From: Sedimenticola sp.
Lineage (GTDB): Bacteria; Pseudomonadota; Gammaproteobacteria; Chromatiales; Chromatiaceae
Direction of reading: 5' to 3'
Length of the DNA: 41,286 nucleotides
Assembly: GCA_027008705.1 (NCBI GenBank)
Contig: JALVEB010000038.1
Coordinates: 1 to 41,286, forward strand
Position 1 is the stretch's first letter, and every line of letters starts with the position of its first letter. This document shows positions 13,969 through 23,275 of this stretch, piece by piece. Made by a program: the position numbers and the translations under genes. The notes under the pieces are model-generated. The model saw only the letters and a list, made by a program, of their open reading frames with translations, searched no databases and had not been told where the DNA came from.

Positions 13969-15330
13969 CTACATCAGAAAAAGCTTGGCAAGGCCGAGAA
14001 AGGCGAAGAAACCGACGATGTCGGTGACCGTGGTCAGGATCACGCCGCCGGCCAGCGCCGGATCGATGCGCAGGTGGTGCAGAATCAACGGCAGCACCGC
14101 GCCGGCGAGCGCGGCGAGCACCAGGTTGACGGTCATCGCGACGCCGATCAGGCCGGCGATATTGACATCTTTCAGCCAGATGCCGGCGATCGTGGCGACC
14201 ACGGCGGCCCAGATCAGGCTGTTGATCGCGCCGACCGCGAGTTCTTTCAGGATCAGCCAGCGCGAGTTGCTGGCGTTGAGCTGGCCGAGCGCGATGCCGC
14301 GGATCGTCAGCGTCAATGTCTGGCTGCCGGCGATGCCGCCCATGCTGGCGACGATCGGCATCAGCACCGCGAGCGCGACGTATTGTTGCAGTACGTCTTC
14401 GAACAGGCTGATGACCCAGGAGGCGAGAAAGGCGGTGCCGAGGTTGACGCCCAGCCATACCGCGCGGCGCTTGGCGCTGTCGAGCACTGGAGCGAACATG
14501 TCTTCTTCCTCGGAGAGACCGGCCTGCCCCATGAATTGGTGTTCGCCTTCCTCGCGCACCAGGTCGAGGACGTCGTCGACGGTGATGCGGCCGAGCAGGC
14601 GGCCTTCGTCGTCGACCACCGGCGCCGAGAGCAGATCGTGCTGCTCGAAGCGTTCGGCGACCTTGCGCGCTTCCCAGTTCGCCGGGATCGGCTTCAGATC
14701 GAGGCTCATGACCTCGGCCACGGTGTCTTCCGGATCGTGCGTGACCAGCGCTGCAAGACTCAGGGCGCCGAGGTATTTGTCATCGCGGTTGACGACGAAC
14801 AGGGTGTCGGTGGATGGCGGCACGCGTTCGGAGAGCAGGCGCAGGTAGCGCAATACCACGTCCAGGGTGACTTCTGGACGCACCGTTACGGTGTCGGTGT
14901 TCATCAGCCCGCCGGCGGTGTCCTCCGGGTAGGAGAGCACGGCCTTCAGGCGATGCAGATGCTGTGAGTCGAGCGAGGCGATGACCTCGCGCGAGAGGCT
15001 CTCGGGGAGGTCTTGCACCAGGTCGGCGAGGTCGTCGATCGGCAGGTCGGTGACCGCGGCGACGATCTGCTGGCCGTCCATGTCCTGAATCAGGTCATCG
15101 CGCACCTCGTCGCTGAGCTCGACAAGGACCTCGCCTTCCTTGTCGGGAGGGATCAGCTCCCACACCAGCTGGCGCTCGGCCAGCGGCAGGGATTCGAGAA
15201 AGTGCGCGATCTCGGAAGGCGTCAGCGCATTGAGCAGGCGCGCGGTCTGCTGCAGGGTGCCGCTGTCGAAGACGCTCTGCAAGGCCTCCAGGCGGGTTTT
15301 TTTCTGGGCTTGGGGCGCGGTTGCAGGCAT
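13969..15330 (-). CDS. mgtE: Magnesium transporter MgtE (start at 15330, or 15366 with element-derived extension)
   Basis: N-domain, CBS domains (TVTVRPEVTLDVVLRYLR...) and membrane domain with SMGGIAGSQTLTLTIRGIALGQ. Confidence 0.95.
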   Translation of the reverse strand: MPATAPQAQKKTRLEALQSVFDSGTLQQTARLLNALTPSEIAHFLESLPLAERQLVWELIPPDKEGEVLVELSDEVRDDLIQDMDGQQIVAAVTDLPIDDLADLVQDLPESLSREVIASLDSQHLHRLKAVLSYPEDTAGGLMNTDTVTVRPEVTLDVVLRYLRLLSERVPPSTDTLFVVNRDDKYLGALSLAALVTHDPEDTVAEVMSLDLKPIPANWEARKVAERFEQHDLLSAPVVDDEGRLLGRITVDDVLDLVREEGEHQFMGQAGLSEEEDMFAPVLDSAKRRAVWLGVNLGTAFLASWVISLFEDVLQQYVALAVLMPIVASMGGIAGSQTLTLTIRGIALGQLNASNSRWLILKELAVGAINSLIWAAVVATIAGIWLKDVNIAGLIGVAMTVNLVLAALAGAVLPLILHHLRIDPALAGGVILTTVTDIVGFFAFLGLAKLFLM

Positions 15331-15350
15331 GGTTTTTCCATCGAGAATGA

Positions 15351-15429
15351 CATACTTGTCGCCCATGAACTCTCGTTTATCAAGGCGGTTCCTCCGCGGA
15401 GGCCGAAAAATTCATAGGCGACGAGTATA
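15351..15429. repeat. Short (about 79 bp) internally deleted derivative of the foldback element
   Basis: catacttgtcgcccatgaactctcg...ccgaaaaattcataggcgacgagtata retains both diverged ends. Confidence 0.75.
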
Positions 15430-15483
15430 AATTGATTTTATCAGGACGGAGGCGGGGAAGGAACCGGCGCGGGCGCGCCTGCC

Positions 15484-15507
15484 AGGGCAATCGCACTCGA
15501 ATGCCAT
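15484..15507 (+). repeat. Solo end related to the 7255 element
   Basis: agggcaatcgcactcgaatgccat versus agggcaatcgcgcttaaatgccat at 7255-7278. Confidence 0.45.
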
Positions 15508-15534
15508 ATAGGCGGAATCGCTATAAGTCTTCCC

Positions 15535-17274
15535 CTACCCGCACGAGCCATCGAGGTCGTCGAGCACGCCGCGGATGATATCGGCATCGTTGCTCGCGCA
15601 GGCCACGCGCAAGGCGCGGTCGAGCTGTTCGGTATCGGCGTCGAGCACCCGTTGCTTGACCGGCAGCAGGGCCGATGGCTGCATGCTGAAGCGTGTCAGG
15701 CCAAGCCCCAGCAACAGGCGGGTGTATTGGGTCTCGCCGGCCATCTCGCCGCACATCGAGACCGGGGTGCCGGTTTCCGCGCCGGCGCGAAGGATGTTGC
15801 GGATCAGCTGTAACAGCGCTGGATGAGTGGGGTCGTAGAGGTAGGTGACTTCTTCATCCATGCGATCGATCGCGAGGGTGTATTGGATCAGGTCGTTGGT
15901 GCCGATCGACAGGAAATCCAGCTCGCGCGCGAGCGGCTCGCAGATCAGTGCGGCGGCGGGTACCTCGATCATGCCGCCGAGCGGGACTTCGGGGTCGAAG
16001 GCCAGGCCGTCGCGGCGTAGCTGGCGCTGGGTCGAGGCGATCAGCGCGCGCACCTGGCGCACCTCGTCGACCGAGGACAGCATCGGCAACATGATGCGCA
16101 ACGGCCCGAGCGCCGAGGCGCGCAACAAGGCGCGCAGTTGCGGCAGGAACAGCTCGGGTTCGGTCAGGCACAGGCGGATCGCGCGCAGCCCGAGCGCTGG
16201 GTTGCGACAGCCCTGACTGGGCAGGTTCTCGCACCATTTGTCGGCGCCCAGATCGAGCGTTCGGAACACCACCGGCTTGCCATCCAGCTGCTCGAGCACC
16301 CGTTGGTAGACCGCAAAGTGCTCTTCCTCATCCGGGGGGGTGTCGCGGTTCATGTAGAGCCATTCGGTGCGGTACAGGCCGATACCGTCGGCGCCGCTGC
16401 GATGCACCAGCTCGACATCCTCGGGCAGCTCGATATTGGCCATCAGCTCGATCTCGACGCCGTCGCGGGTGATCGCCGGCAGTGTCAACAGGGCGTGCAG
16501 CGCGGCGTCCTCGCCGCGTTCCTCGCGCAGGCGGCGGTGGTACCAGGCGAGAATTCCAGGGTCGGCCTCGGCAAGCACCGTGCCGTTGTCGGCATCGACG
16601 ATCAGCAGTTCCCGGTCGCGCAGCAGGCTGGCGACATGACGCGCGCCGACCACCGCCGGGATGCCGAGGCTGTTGGCGAGGATCGCGGTGTGCGACATCG
16701 GCCCGCCGAGTTCGGTCACCAGCCCGGCGATGCGATGACGTTTCAGCACGAAGATGTCGGCCGGAGAGATATCGTGGGCCACCACGATGCCGCCGTCGAG
16801 CGCATCGTTGTCGTCGAGATCGCGCCGCTGCCCGGTGAGCAGCTTCAGCACTTGGTTGACGAGATGGTTGATATCGTCGCGCCGGGTGCGCAGATAGGGA
16901 TCCTCGACCGCGTCGAAGACCTTCAGCAGGGCCTCGCGACGGAGCTGCAAGGCCCACTCGGCGGCGCAGCCCTCCTCGCGGATCAGGCTTTCGACCACGC
17001 TGCTGAGCGCATCGTCCTGAAGGATCAATAGATGGGTATCGATGAAGGCGACGATGTCGCTCGGCGTGTCTTCCGGGATCTGCTCCCGGATCGCGCGCAG
17101 CTCGCCGCGCGCATCGCGCATCGCGGCGCGGAAGCGTTCCAGCTCGCTGTCGGTTTCGCTGGCGGTGACCCAGCGCGGGGTGATGACGATCTCGCCGCCG
17201 GGCAGCAGCCAGGCCGGGCCGATGGCGACGTGTCTTCGGCTGCCGACGCCGGTGCCCAGGCAGGCGAAGGTCAT
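15535..17274 (-). CDS. ptsI: Phosphoenolpyruvate--protein phosphotransferase (PTS enzyme I)
   Basis: LGGPMSHTAILANSLGIPAVVGA active-site region and GADGIGLYRTEWLYM. Confidence 0.95.
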   Translation of the reverse strand: MTFACLGTGVGSRRHVAIGPAWLLPGGEIVITPRWVTASETDSELERFRAAMRDARGELRAIREQIPEDTPSDIVAFIDTHLLILQDDALSSVVESLIREEGCAAEWALQLRREALLKVFDAVEDPYLRTRRDDINHLVNQVLKLLTGQRRDLDDNDALDGGIVVAHDISPADIFVLKRHRIAGLVTELGGPMSHTAILANSLGIPAVVGARHVASLLRDRELLIVDADNGTVLAEADPGILAWYHRRLREERGEDAALHALLTLPAITRDGVEIELMANIELPEDVELVHRSGADGIGLYRTEWLYMNRDTPPDEEEHFAVYQRVLEQLDGKPVVFRTLDLGADKWCENLPSQGCRNPALGLRAIRLCLTEPELFLPQLRALLRASALGPLRIMLPMLSSVDEVRQVRALIASTQRQLRRDGLAFDPEVPLGGMIEVPAAALICEPLARELDFLSIGTNDLIQYTLAIDRMDEEVTYLYDPTHPALLQLIRNILRAGAETGTPVSMCGEMAGETQYTRLLLGLGLTRFSMQPSALLPVKQRVLDADTEQLDRALRVACASNDADIIRGVLDDLDGSCG

Positions 17275-17540
17275 TGCGCTTCTCCAAAGCGCGCTTCGAC
17301 CAGCTCCTCCAGCGCGGCCAACGCGGCCTCGGCGTCTTCCCCCTCGGCCTCGATTGTGATCTCGCTGCCTTGGCTCGCGGCCAGCAGCATCACTCCCATG
17401 ATGCTTTTGCCGTCGACCTGCTGGCCGTTTCTGGCGATGCGGATCGTCGCGCTGAAATGGCTGGCGCAGGTGACGAATTTGGCTGCGGCGCGCGCGTGCA
17501 GGCCGAGTTTGTTGATGATGGTCAGTTTCTTGCTGGGCAT
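17271..17540 (-). CDS. ptsH: HPr phosphocarrier protein
   Basis: INKLGLHARAAAKFV and KSIMGVMLLAASQGSEI motifs. Confidence 0.96.
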   Translation of the reverse strand: MPSKKLTIINKLGLHARAAAKFVTCASHFSATIRIARNGQQVDGKSIMGVMLLAASQGSEITIEAEGEDAEAALAALEELVEARFGEAQ

Positions 17541-17587
17541 GGGAGCACTCTATACAAAACCAAGGAGCAACCCAAGCGGAGTCGGGC

Positions 17588-17986
17588 TCATTGCCCGTCG
17601 GGCTGGTATTCCATGACGCCGCGGCAGCCTCCAGCGAGCGCTTTGTCGACCAGCGCGTCAAGATCGAGTCGGGCGTAGTTGAAGATCTTGATCAGCATCG
17701 GCAGGTTGACGCCGGCAATGACGCGGACTTGCCCGGGATGGTACAACGAGCAGGCGATATTCGACGGCGTCGAGCCGAACAGGTCGGTCAGCACCAAAGC
17801 GCCGCTGCCCTGGTCGATCTGGCGCAGCACGCCTCGCGCCTGATCGCTGATTTGCTGCGGCTCGCTGTAGGGCGCCACCGACAGGCATTCGGTGTTCAAC
17901 GGGCAGATGCCAAGGATCGAGGTCGCGCTTTCGAGCAGCGCGCTTCCGATCTGACCGTGGGTGATCAGCAACAGTCCGACGCTCAT
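17588..17986 (-). CDS. PTS fructose/mannose-type EIIA component
   Basis: VGLLLITHGQIGSALLESA and LVLTDLFGSTPSNIA; adjacent to rapZ and ptsH. Confidence 0.92.
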   Translation of the reverse strand: MSVGLLLITHGQIGSALLESATSILGICPLNTECLSVAPYSEPQQISDQARGVLRQIDQGSGALVLTDLFGSTPSNIACSLYHPGQVRVIAGVNLPMLIKIFNYARLDLDALVDKALAGGCRGVMEYQPDGQ

Positions 17987-18843
17987 GATCCCAGCTCGCG
18001 GTGGAAGATGGAGATGTCCTTCGCGACCGGCTTCAGCGCGTCGGCGAGACGTTCCGCGACGTACACCGAGCGGTGCTGGCCGCCGGTGCAGCCGATCGCG
18101 ATCGTCAGATAGCTTACGCCTTCCCGCTGAAAGCACGGGATATAGGTACGCAGGTAATCACCGAGGTGTTCGAGCAGGCGTGATGCCTGGCCGGTGGCGT
18201 CGAGGTAGTCGATCACCGCCTGGTCCTTGCCGCTCAGCGCGCGCAGTTCGCTCACCCAATACGGGTTCGGCAGGCAGCGCACGTCGAACACGAAATCGGC
18301 ATCCTGGGGGATGCCGTACTTGAACCCGAACGATTGCAAAAAAACCGAGATCCCCGCCTGGTGCGGCATCAGCAGTTTATTGCGGATCATCGCGCGCAGC
18401 TGATGCAGATTGCTGCGGCTGGTGTCGATGACGAGATCGGCGATCGCGCGGATCGGGCCGAGGATCTCGCGTTCCCGCGCGATGGTCTGGGCCAGGTTGG
18501 CGCGCTCATTGGTCAAAGGATGGGGGCGGCGGGTCTCGTTGAAGCGGCGGATCAGGACCTCGTCGCTGGCGTCGAGAAATAGCACCTTGCAATCGATGCC
18601 GCGATTGCGGATGCCGAGCACGATGGCCGGGATCTGACGCAGACTCTCCGGCTGGATGCGCGCATCCAGCCCGGTTGCGCTCCATTCGTACAATGGGTTG
18701 GGATCCTCGACCAGCTGATCGGTAAAACGCTCCAGCAGGAAGACCGGCAGATTATCGATGCTGTAGTAGCCGGCATCGCTGAGCGAAGCCAGGGCAATGG
18801 ACTTTCCCGAGCCGGACAGGCCGGTGACGATGACGAGGCGCAT
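17983..18843 (-). CDS. rapZ: RNase adapter protein RapZ
   Basis: MRLVIVTGLSGSGKSIAL...CTGGQHRSVYVAERLAD. Confidence 0.97.
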   Translation of the reverse strand: MRLVIVTGLSGSGKSIALASLSDAGYYSIDNLPVFLLERFTDQLVEDPNPLYEWSATGLDARIQPESLRQIPAIVLGIRNRGIDCKVLFLDASDEVLIRRFNETRRPHPLTNERANLAQTIAREREILGPIRAIADLVIDTSRSNLHQLRAMIRNKLLMPHQAGISVFLQSFGFKYGIPQDADFVFDVRCLPNPYWVSELRALSGKDQAVIDYLDATGQASRLLEHLGDYLRTYIPCFQREGVSYLTIAIGCTGGQHRSVYVAERLADALKPVAKDISIFHRELGS

Positions 18844-18928
18844 GGGCGGCGGTTGAACGCAGTGTCAGTGGGCTGAGCTTTCAGTCTGGACCACAAGGCC
18901 GACCGGATCAACCAGCGACCGGCCAGTT

Positions 18929-19021
18929 TCAGTGGAATCGCGAACGCAACTCGCGCAGCACGGCAATAGCCAACAGGCCGATGCCGATCAACAACAGGGA
19001 CGCGGGTTCTGATAAGCTCAT
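18929..19021 (-). pseudogene. PEP-CTERM-like sorting-signal remnant (30 aa, below the ORF-track cutoff)
   Basis: Reverse strand reads ...SSPTPPAQKAGP-MSLSEPASLLLIGIGLLAIAVLRELRSRFH*; EPASLLLIGIGLL plus basic tail fits PEP-CTERM; in-frame stop shortly upstream. Confidence 0.45.
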
Positions 19022-19148
19022 CGGTCCGGCCTTTTGCGCGGGAGGCGTCGGTGATGAATCGAGCAAGAGTCACGCCATCTTTAACGAATGGAGCAGAATC
19101 AATGGTTTGCATTTCTCTCGCGCAGGTCTTCGATCGGGAGTGTAAGAA

Positions 19149-19721
19149 ATGTTGACAAGGCTGCGCGGCTGTCTGCCGGTCTTGGTGCTGGCTCTGTCAG
19201 GAGCCCGGGCGGCCTCGCTCACGCGCCTCGACAATCCCGAAACCGGGCTCAGCCGCTGGCGCCTGGACCTGCCGGTACTGCATCTCGAACTGGCGCAGCG
19301 TCTGCCGGACCAGGTGCGTGGCTTCTTCCTCGCGCGGGGCTTTCCGTCCGCGCTGGCCGATGCCTTCGCGCGCGCTTGCGTGTTTCAGGTGATTGCGCGC
19401 AATGTCGGCGAGCGCGCGCCGCTGGTAATCGACCTTGCGGCGTGGCGGGTGCGCCGAGAGGGAGAGGCGCGACCGCTGCCCGACAAGCAGACCTGGCTGA
19501 ACTCGTGGCGCGCGGCGGGGTTGGCGCCGGCCGCCGCGCTGGCGTTTCGCTGGGCCACCTTCCCCGAGCGTCAGCGCTTTGCGCCGGGCGACTACAATTG
19601 GGGCATGCTCGGTTTCGGACCGGCGCCCGGAGAATCCTTCGATTTGCAACTGGTCTGGCGCGAGGGCGATGAGCCCAAGAGTCGATGGATTCGCAACCTG
19701 CAATGCGCGGAGGACAAATGA
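19149..19721 (+). CDS. Hypothetical secreted protein
   Basis: Signal-peptide-like N-terminus (MLTRLRGCLPVLVLALSGARAA); overlaps downstream TlpA-like start. Confidence 0.65.
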   Translation: MLTRLRGCLPVLVLALSGARAASLTRLDNPETGLSRWRLDLPVLHLELAQRLPDQVRGFFLARGFPSALADAFARACVFQVIARNVGERAPLVIDLAAWRVRREGEARPLPDKQTWLNSWRAAGLAPAAALAFRWATFPERQRFAPGDYNWGMLGFGPAPGESFDLQLVWREGDEPKSRWIRNLQCAEDK

Positions 19722-20239
19722 GACCCATCACCCACCTGATCCTGCTGTTCTGGCTGCTGAGCAGCGCGGCATCGTCGCTCGCGGGCGGCCACCAGACCCT
19801 GACCCCGGTCGACCCGCCGTTGCCGGCGCCGCCCACGCGGTTGACCGATCTCGACGGAAACCCACACAGCCTCGCCGAGCTTCGCGGCAAGCCCGTGATC
19901 GTCAACTTCTGGGCCACCTGGTGTCCACCCTGCCGCGCCGAGATGCCGGCGATGAACCGCGCCTGGGCGCGCATCGGGAAAGAAGGCATCGCGCTGGTTG
20001 CGATCGATGTCGGCGAGGACGAGGACACCGTTTTCGCCTTCACCGGCGAGGTGCCGGTCGATTTCCCGATCTGGCTCGATCGCGACGGCGGGAAGGTCGC
20101 CGCCTGGCCGGTGCGCGGCCTGCCGACCACCTTCGTGCTCGATCCGCAAGGCCGCATCGTCTACCGCGCGATCGGCGGGCGCGACTGGAACGACGACGCG
20201 CTGCTCGACAAGATCCGCGCATTGAGAAAACAGCCATGA
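19718..20239 (+). CDS. TlpA/ResA-like thioredoxin-fold redox protein
   Basis: KPVIVNFWATWCPPCRAEMPAMNRAW with WCPPC active site; signal peptide. Confidence 0.92.
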   Translation: MRPITHLILLFWLLSSAASSLAGGHQTLTPVDPPLPAPPTRLTDLDGNPHSLAELRGKPVIVNFWATWCPPCRAEMPAMNRAWARIGKEGIALVAIDVGEDEDTVFAFTGEVPVDFPIWLDRDGGKVAAWPVRGLPTTFVLDPQGRIVYRAIGGRDWNDDALLDKIRALRKQP

Positions 20240-20640
20240 AGCCCGCCGACCACCATGTCGCGGTATTGGGCGCCAGCCCCAAGCCGGCGCGTTACGCCAA
20301 TCAGGCGGTGCGCTTGTTGAAGGCGCAGGGCTACCCGGTTACGCCGCTGCACCCACGCTTCGAACGGATCGAAGATTTGCCGGTCACGCACGCGCTGGCC
20401 GACATCGAGCGGCCGGTGGATACCCTGACGCTATATGTAGGCCCGGCCGGACTCGAACCCTTGCAGGACGACATCGTCGCGTTGCGCCCCGGGCGCGTGA
20501 TCTTCAACCCCGGCAGCGAGAGCCGCGCGTTGCAACAGCGGCTCGACGCCGCCGGCATCCCGTGGCAGCAGGCTTGTACCCTGGTACTGCTGAAGACCGG
20601 CGTCTTCCTCGCCGACATCCCGCCTCCCGATGCCGGATGA
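20236..20640 (+). CDS. CoA-binding domain protein (YccU-like)
   Basis: HHVAVLGASPKPARYANQAVRLLKAQGYPVTPLHPR...VIFNPGSES. Confidence 0.85.
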   Translation: MKPADHHVAVLGASPKPARYANQAVRLLKAQGYPVTPLHPRFERIEDLPVTHALADIERPVDTLTLYVGPAGLEPLQDDIVALRPGRVIFNPGSESRALQQRLDAAGIPWQQACTLVLLKTGVFLADIPPPDAG

Positions 20641-21131
20641 GCCGCTATCGACCGCCACCGGCGCGCAAATCGCCATACATCACCGCCGTCGGATTCGCCG
20701 TGTTACAAGGCGAATCGCGCTCCCTGTGGAAGCGCCGGCGCGAGGTGGTCGCCGCGCTCTCCGCCGCCGCGGCCGAGGGCGATCGCTCTGAGAACGCCGA
20801 ATACATCTATCGCAAACAACAGCTCCGCGGGCTGGACCGGCGCATCCGCTACCTGGAAAAACGCCTGGGCGAGCTGAACGTGGTCGAGCATCCTCCCGAG
20901 GATCGCGAGCGCGTCTACTTTGGTGCCTGGGTTACGCTGGAAGACGAGAACGGCCAGGAGCAGCGTCTGCGCATCGTCGGGGCTGACGAATTCGATCCGG
21001 AGCGCAACTGGATCAGCATCGATGCCCCCCTCGCGCGCGCCCTGCTGAAACGCGCCCGCGACGACGAGGTAGAGGTACGCACGCCGGTCGGTCCGCGACG
21101 CTACTGGATCGTCACGATCGACTATGAGTAG
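20637..21131 (+). CDS. greB: Transcription elongation factor GreB
   Basis: AAAAEGDRSENAEYIYRKQQLRGLDRRIRYLEKRL...VYFGAWVTLEDENG...RIVGADEFD...SIDAPLARALLKR. Confidence 0.9.
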   Translation: MSRYRPPPARKSPYITAVGFAVLQGESRSLWKRRREVVAALSAAAAEGDRSENAEYIYRKQQLRGLDRRIRYLEKRLGELNVVEHPPEDRERVYFGAWVTLEDENGQEQRLRIVGADEFDPERNWISIDAPLARALLKRARDDEVEVRTPVGPRRYWIVTIDYE

Positions 21132-21249
21132 GATTCCGGGTGACGCCCCGTTCCTTTTGGAAATGTTATGACTGCGGGTGGTAATCATTGTGTTATTGCT
21201 CAAACGTTACGGGTAGTAGAGAACGATAAATGAACGTAGGTGATCGGCT

Positions 21250-22578
21250 ATGCTAAAACGCATAAAGATTATGGGTTATAAGTCCCTGAAGGATATCCAG
21301 GTGGAGCTGGTGCCTCTTTCGGTTCTGTTTGGCCCAAACGGCGCTGGGAAAAGCAATTTTCTGGATGCGTTGCAATTGCTTTCCAAGATCGCGGTCAGCC
21401 GAACCCTGAAAGAAGCTTTTGATCCACCTTACCGGGGCAAGCCCCTGGAGTCGTTCTCATTTCCTCCCAGTGGTTTGGAAGGCTTGTTGGATTCAGAGTC
21501 CAGGCGCTTCAGTATAGAAGTTGATGTCGAGCTTTCGCCAGCTGTTGTCGAGCATGTGAACCGCCAGATTCGTGAGATGAGAGGAGGCATGCCGGGAGAT
21601 GGGCCTTCGGATACTTTGAAAGAGAAATCAAAAAAAATCGCAACAGTCCGAGAAAGAAATCTCCGTTACCGTATCGAGATAGAGATATTGCCGAAGAAGA
21701 GTGGCCTTCTGCGTGTTGCCGATGAATATCTGGTAGCGTTGAATACCAAGGGTGAGCCGACAGGCAAGAGGAGACCCTTTCTAGAGCGGATGGGAGACAA
21801 GATCCATCTGAGAATGGAGGGTCAGGCTCATCCCACTTATCATGAACGATATCTTGATCATAGCATCCTTTCGTTGCCCAATTATCCACCCCATTATCCT
21901 CATTTGGTGGCGATGCGGAGAGAGCTGGAAAGTTGGTTCTTTTTTTATTTCGAGCCCAGGGAGAGGATGCGGTCTCCCAACCCTGTTAAAGAGGTTCGAC
22001 ATGTCGGTCTTATGGGTGAGGAGCTGGCTGCTTTTTTGAATACCTTAAATGCCATTGATCCCCGCCAATTTAAAGCAGTTGAAAAAGCGCTGCATACCAT
22101 CCTGCCTAATGTCGATGGACTGGAAGTCGAAGTAAATAATTTGGGTGAGGTTGAGTTAAAAGTAAAGGAGAATGGAATTCTTGTCCCCGCCCGGGTGCTG
22201 TCCGAAGGAACCTTACGGGTGCTTGGCCTGTTAGCACTGTCTGGCGCCAAGGATCAGCCCTCTCTGGTTGGTTTCGAGGAGCCGGAAAACGGTATCCATC
22301 CCCGCAGGCTCCAGCTTGTAGCAGAGTTGTTCAAAACTCGTGCTGGGATGGGAGAAACCCAGTACATCATTACTACCCACTCTCCGATCCTGCCCGACCT
22401 CATGCCTGATGAATCATTGTTTGTTTGTAAGAAGGTTGGAGGCGAGACTCGTATTGAATCATTCAAAACATGGGGCGCTTTAGGTCGTCGGGCGGATATA
22501 GATCTTTCCTTGATGGAAGAGGATGAAAATGAACTGACGGTTTCCGAGCGGATCCTGCGGGGCGATTTCGATGCATAG
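21250..22578 (+). CDS. AAA (AAA_15/AAA_21, SMC/OLD-like) ATPase
   Basis: GPNGAGKSNFLDAL Walker A; VLSEGTLRVLGLLAL signature; SLVGFEEPENGIHP Walker B; IITTHSPILPD H-loop. Confidence 0.9.
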   Translation: MLKRIKIMGYKSLKDIQVELVPLSVLFGPNGAGKSNFLDALQLLSKIAVSRTLKEAFDPPYRGKPLESFSFPPSGLEGLLDSESRRFSIEVDVELSPAVVEHVNRQIREMRGGMPGDGPSDTLKEKSKKIATVRERNLRYRIEIEILPKKSGLLRVADEYLVALNTKGEPTGKRRPFLERMGDKIHLRMEGQAHPTYHERYLDHSILSLPNYPPHYPHLVAMRRELESWFFFYFEPRERMRSPNPVKEVRHVGLMGEELAAFLNTLNAIDPRQFKAVEKALHTILPNVDGLEVEVNNLGEVELKVKENGILVPARVLSEGTLRVLGLLALSGAKDQPSLVGFEEPENGIHPRRLQLVAELFKTRAGMGETQYIITTHSPILPDLMPDESLFVCKKVGGETRIESFKTWGALGRRADIDLSLMEEDENELTVSERILRGDFDA

Positions 22579-23161
22579 TATCGTGCTTTTCGTGGAAGAT
22601 TATGCGCATAAGGAATTTCTTGCATGCTTGTTGCGGAGGCTGGCAAAAGAGCACGATGTCGATATTGGTGATCTGGTCTGGCTCAATACTCGCAGGGGGC
22701 ATGGGGCTGTAATCAAGGAGTTAAGGCAATTTTTGCGCGACTTGCAACGTGGGCGTGCTGATTCCTACGATCTCATCGTAGTTGCCACGGACGCCAACTG
22801 CAAGGGGTTCAATCATCGTGTAAAGGAGATTATGGATGTGACAAGGAATGTTCCAATCCCGGTTGTCTGCGCTGTGCCCGATCCGCACATTGAACGATGG
22901 TTGCTTCTAGATTCAGCGGCTTTTAAGGAGGTGTTCGGGCGCGGCTGCCATGCCCCAGACCAGAAATGCGAGCGCCATCGCTATAAGAAGGCGTTGATTG
23001 ATGCTATCCGTGATGCCGGCGTGACCCCAAGTCTCGGTGGTGTTGAATTTTCCACCGATCTTGTGGATGTGATGGATCTACAGCGGGCGGCCAGGGTCGA
23101 CGGTTCGTTCCACCGATTGTTGGATAACATTAATGAAGTCTTTTCTGAATGGAAGCGATAA
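22571..23161 (+). CDS. TOPRIM/DUF4276-like protein partnered with the ATPase
   Basis: FVEDYAHKEFL (motif-1 Glu), DLIVVATDANCKG (acidic motif 2), PDPHIERWLLLD; start overlaps ATPase stop by 8 nt. Confidence 0.7.
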   Translation: MHSIVLFVEDYAHKEFLACLLRRLAKEHDVDIGDLVWLNTRRGHGAVIKELRQFLRDLQRGRADSYDLIVVATDANCKGFNHRVKEIMDVTRNVPIPVVCAVPDPHIERWLLLDSAAFKEVFGRGCHAPDQKCERHRYKKALIDAIRDAGVTPSLGGVEFSTDLVDVMDLQRAARVDGSFHRLLDNINEVFSEWKR

Positions 23162-23197
23162 TTCCTTTCGAAGGTCTATCAGGTTTTGATTGGTTTC

Positions 23198-23275
23198 TAT
23201 TGCCCATGAATTTTCGGTTTTCCGAGGCCGTTCCTGGCGTCCTCGAGCGTTTTTCGAAAATTCGTCTTCGTCCCA
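23198..23275. repeat. Degenerate short derivative of the foldback element
   Basis: ttctattgcccatgaattttcggttttccgaggccgttcctggcg...ttttcgaaaattcgtcttcgtccc. Confidence 0.6.
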
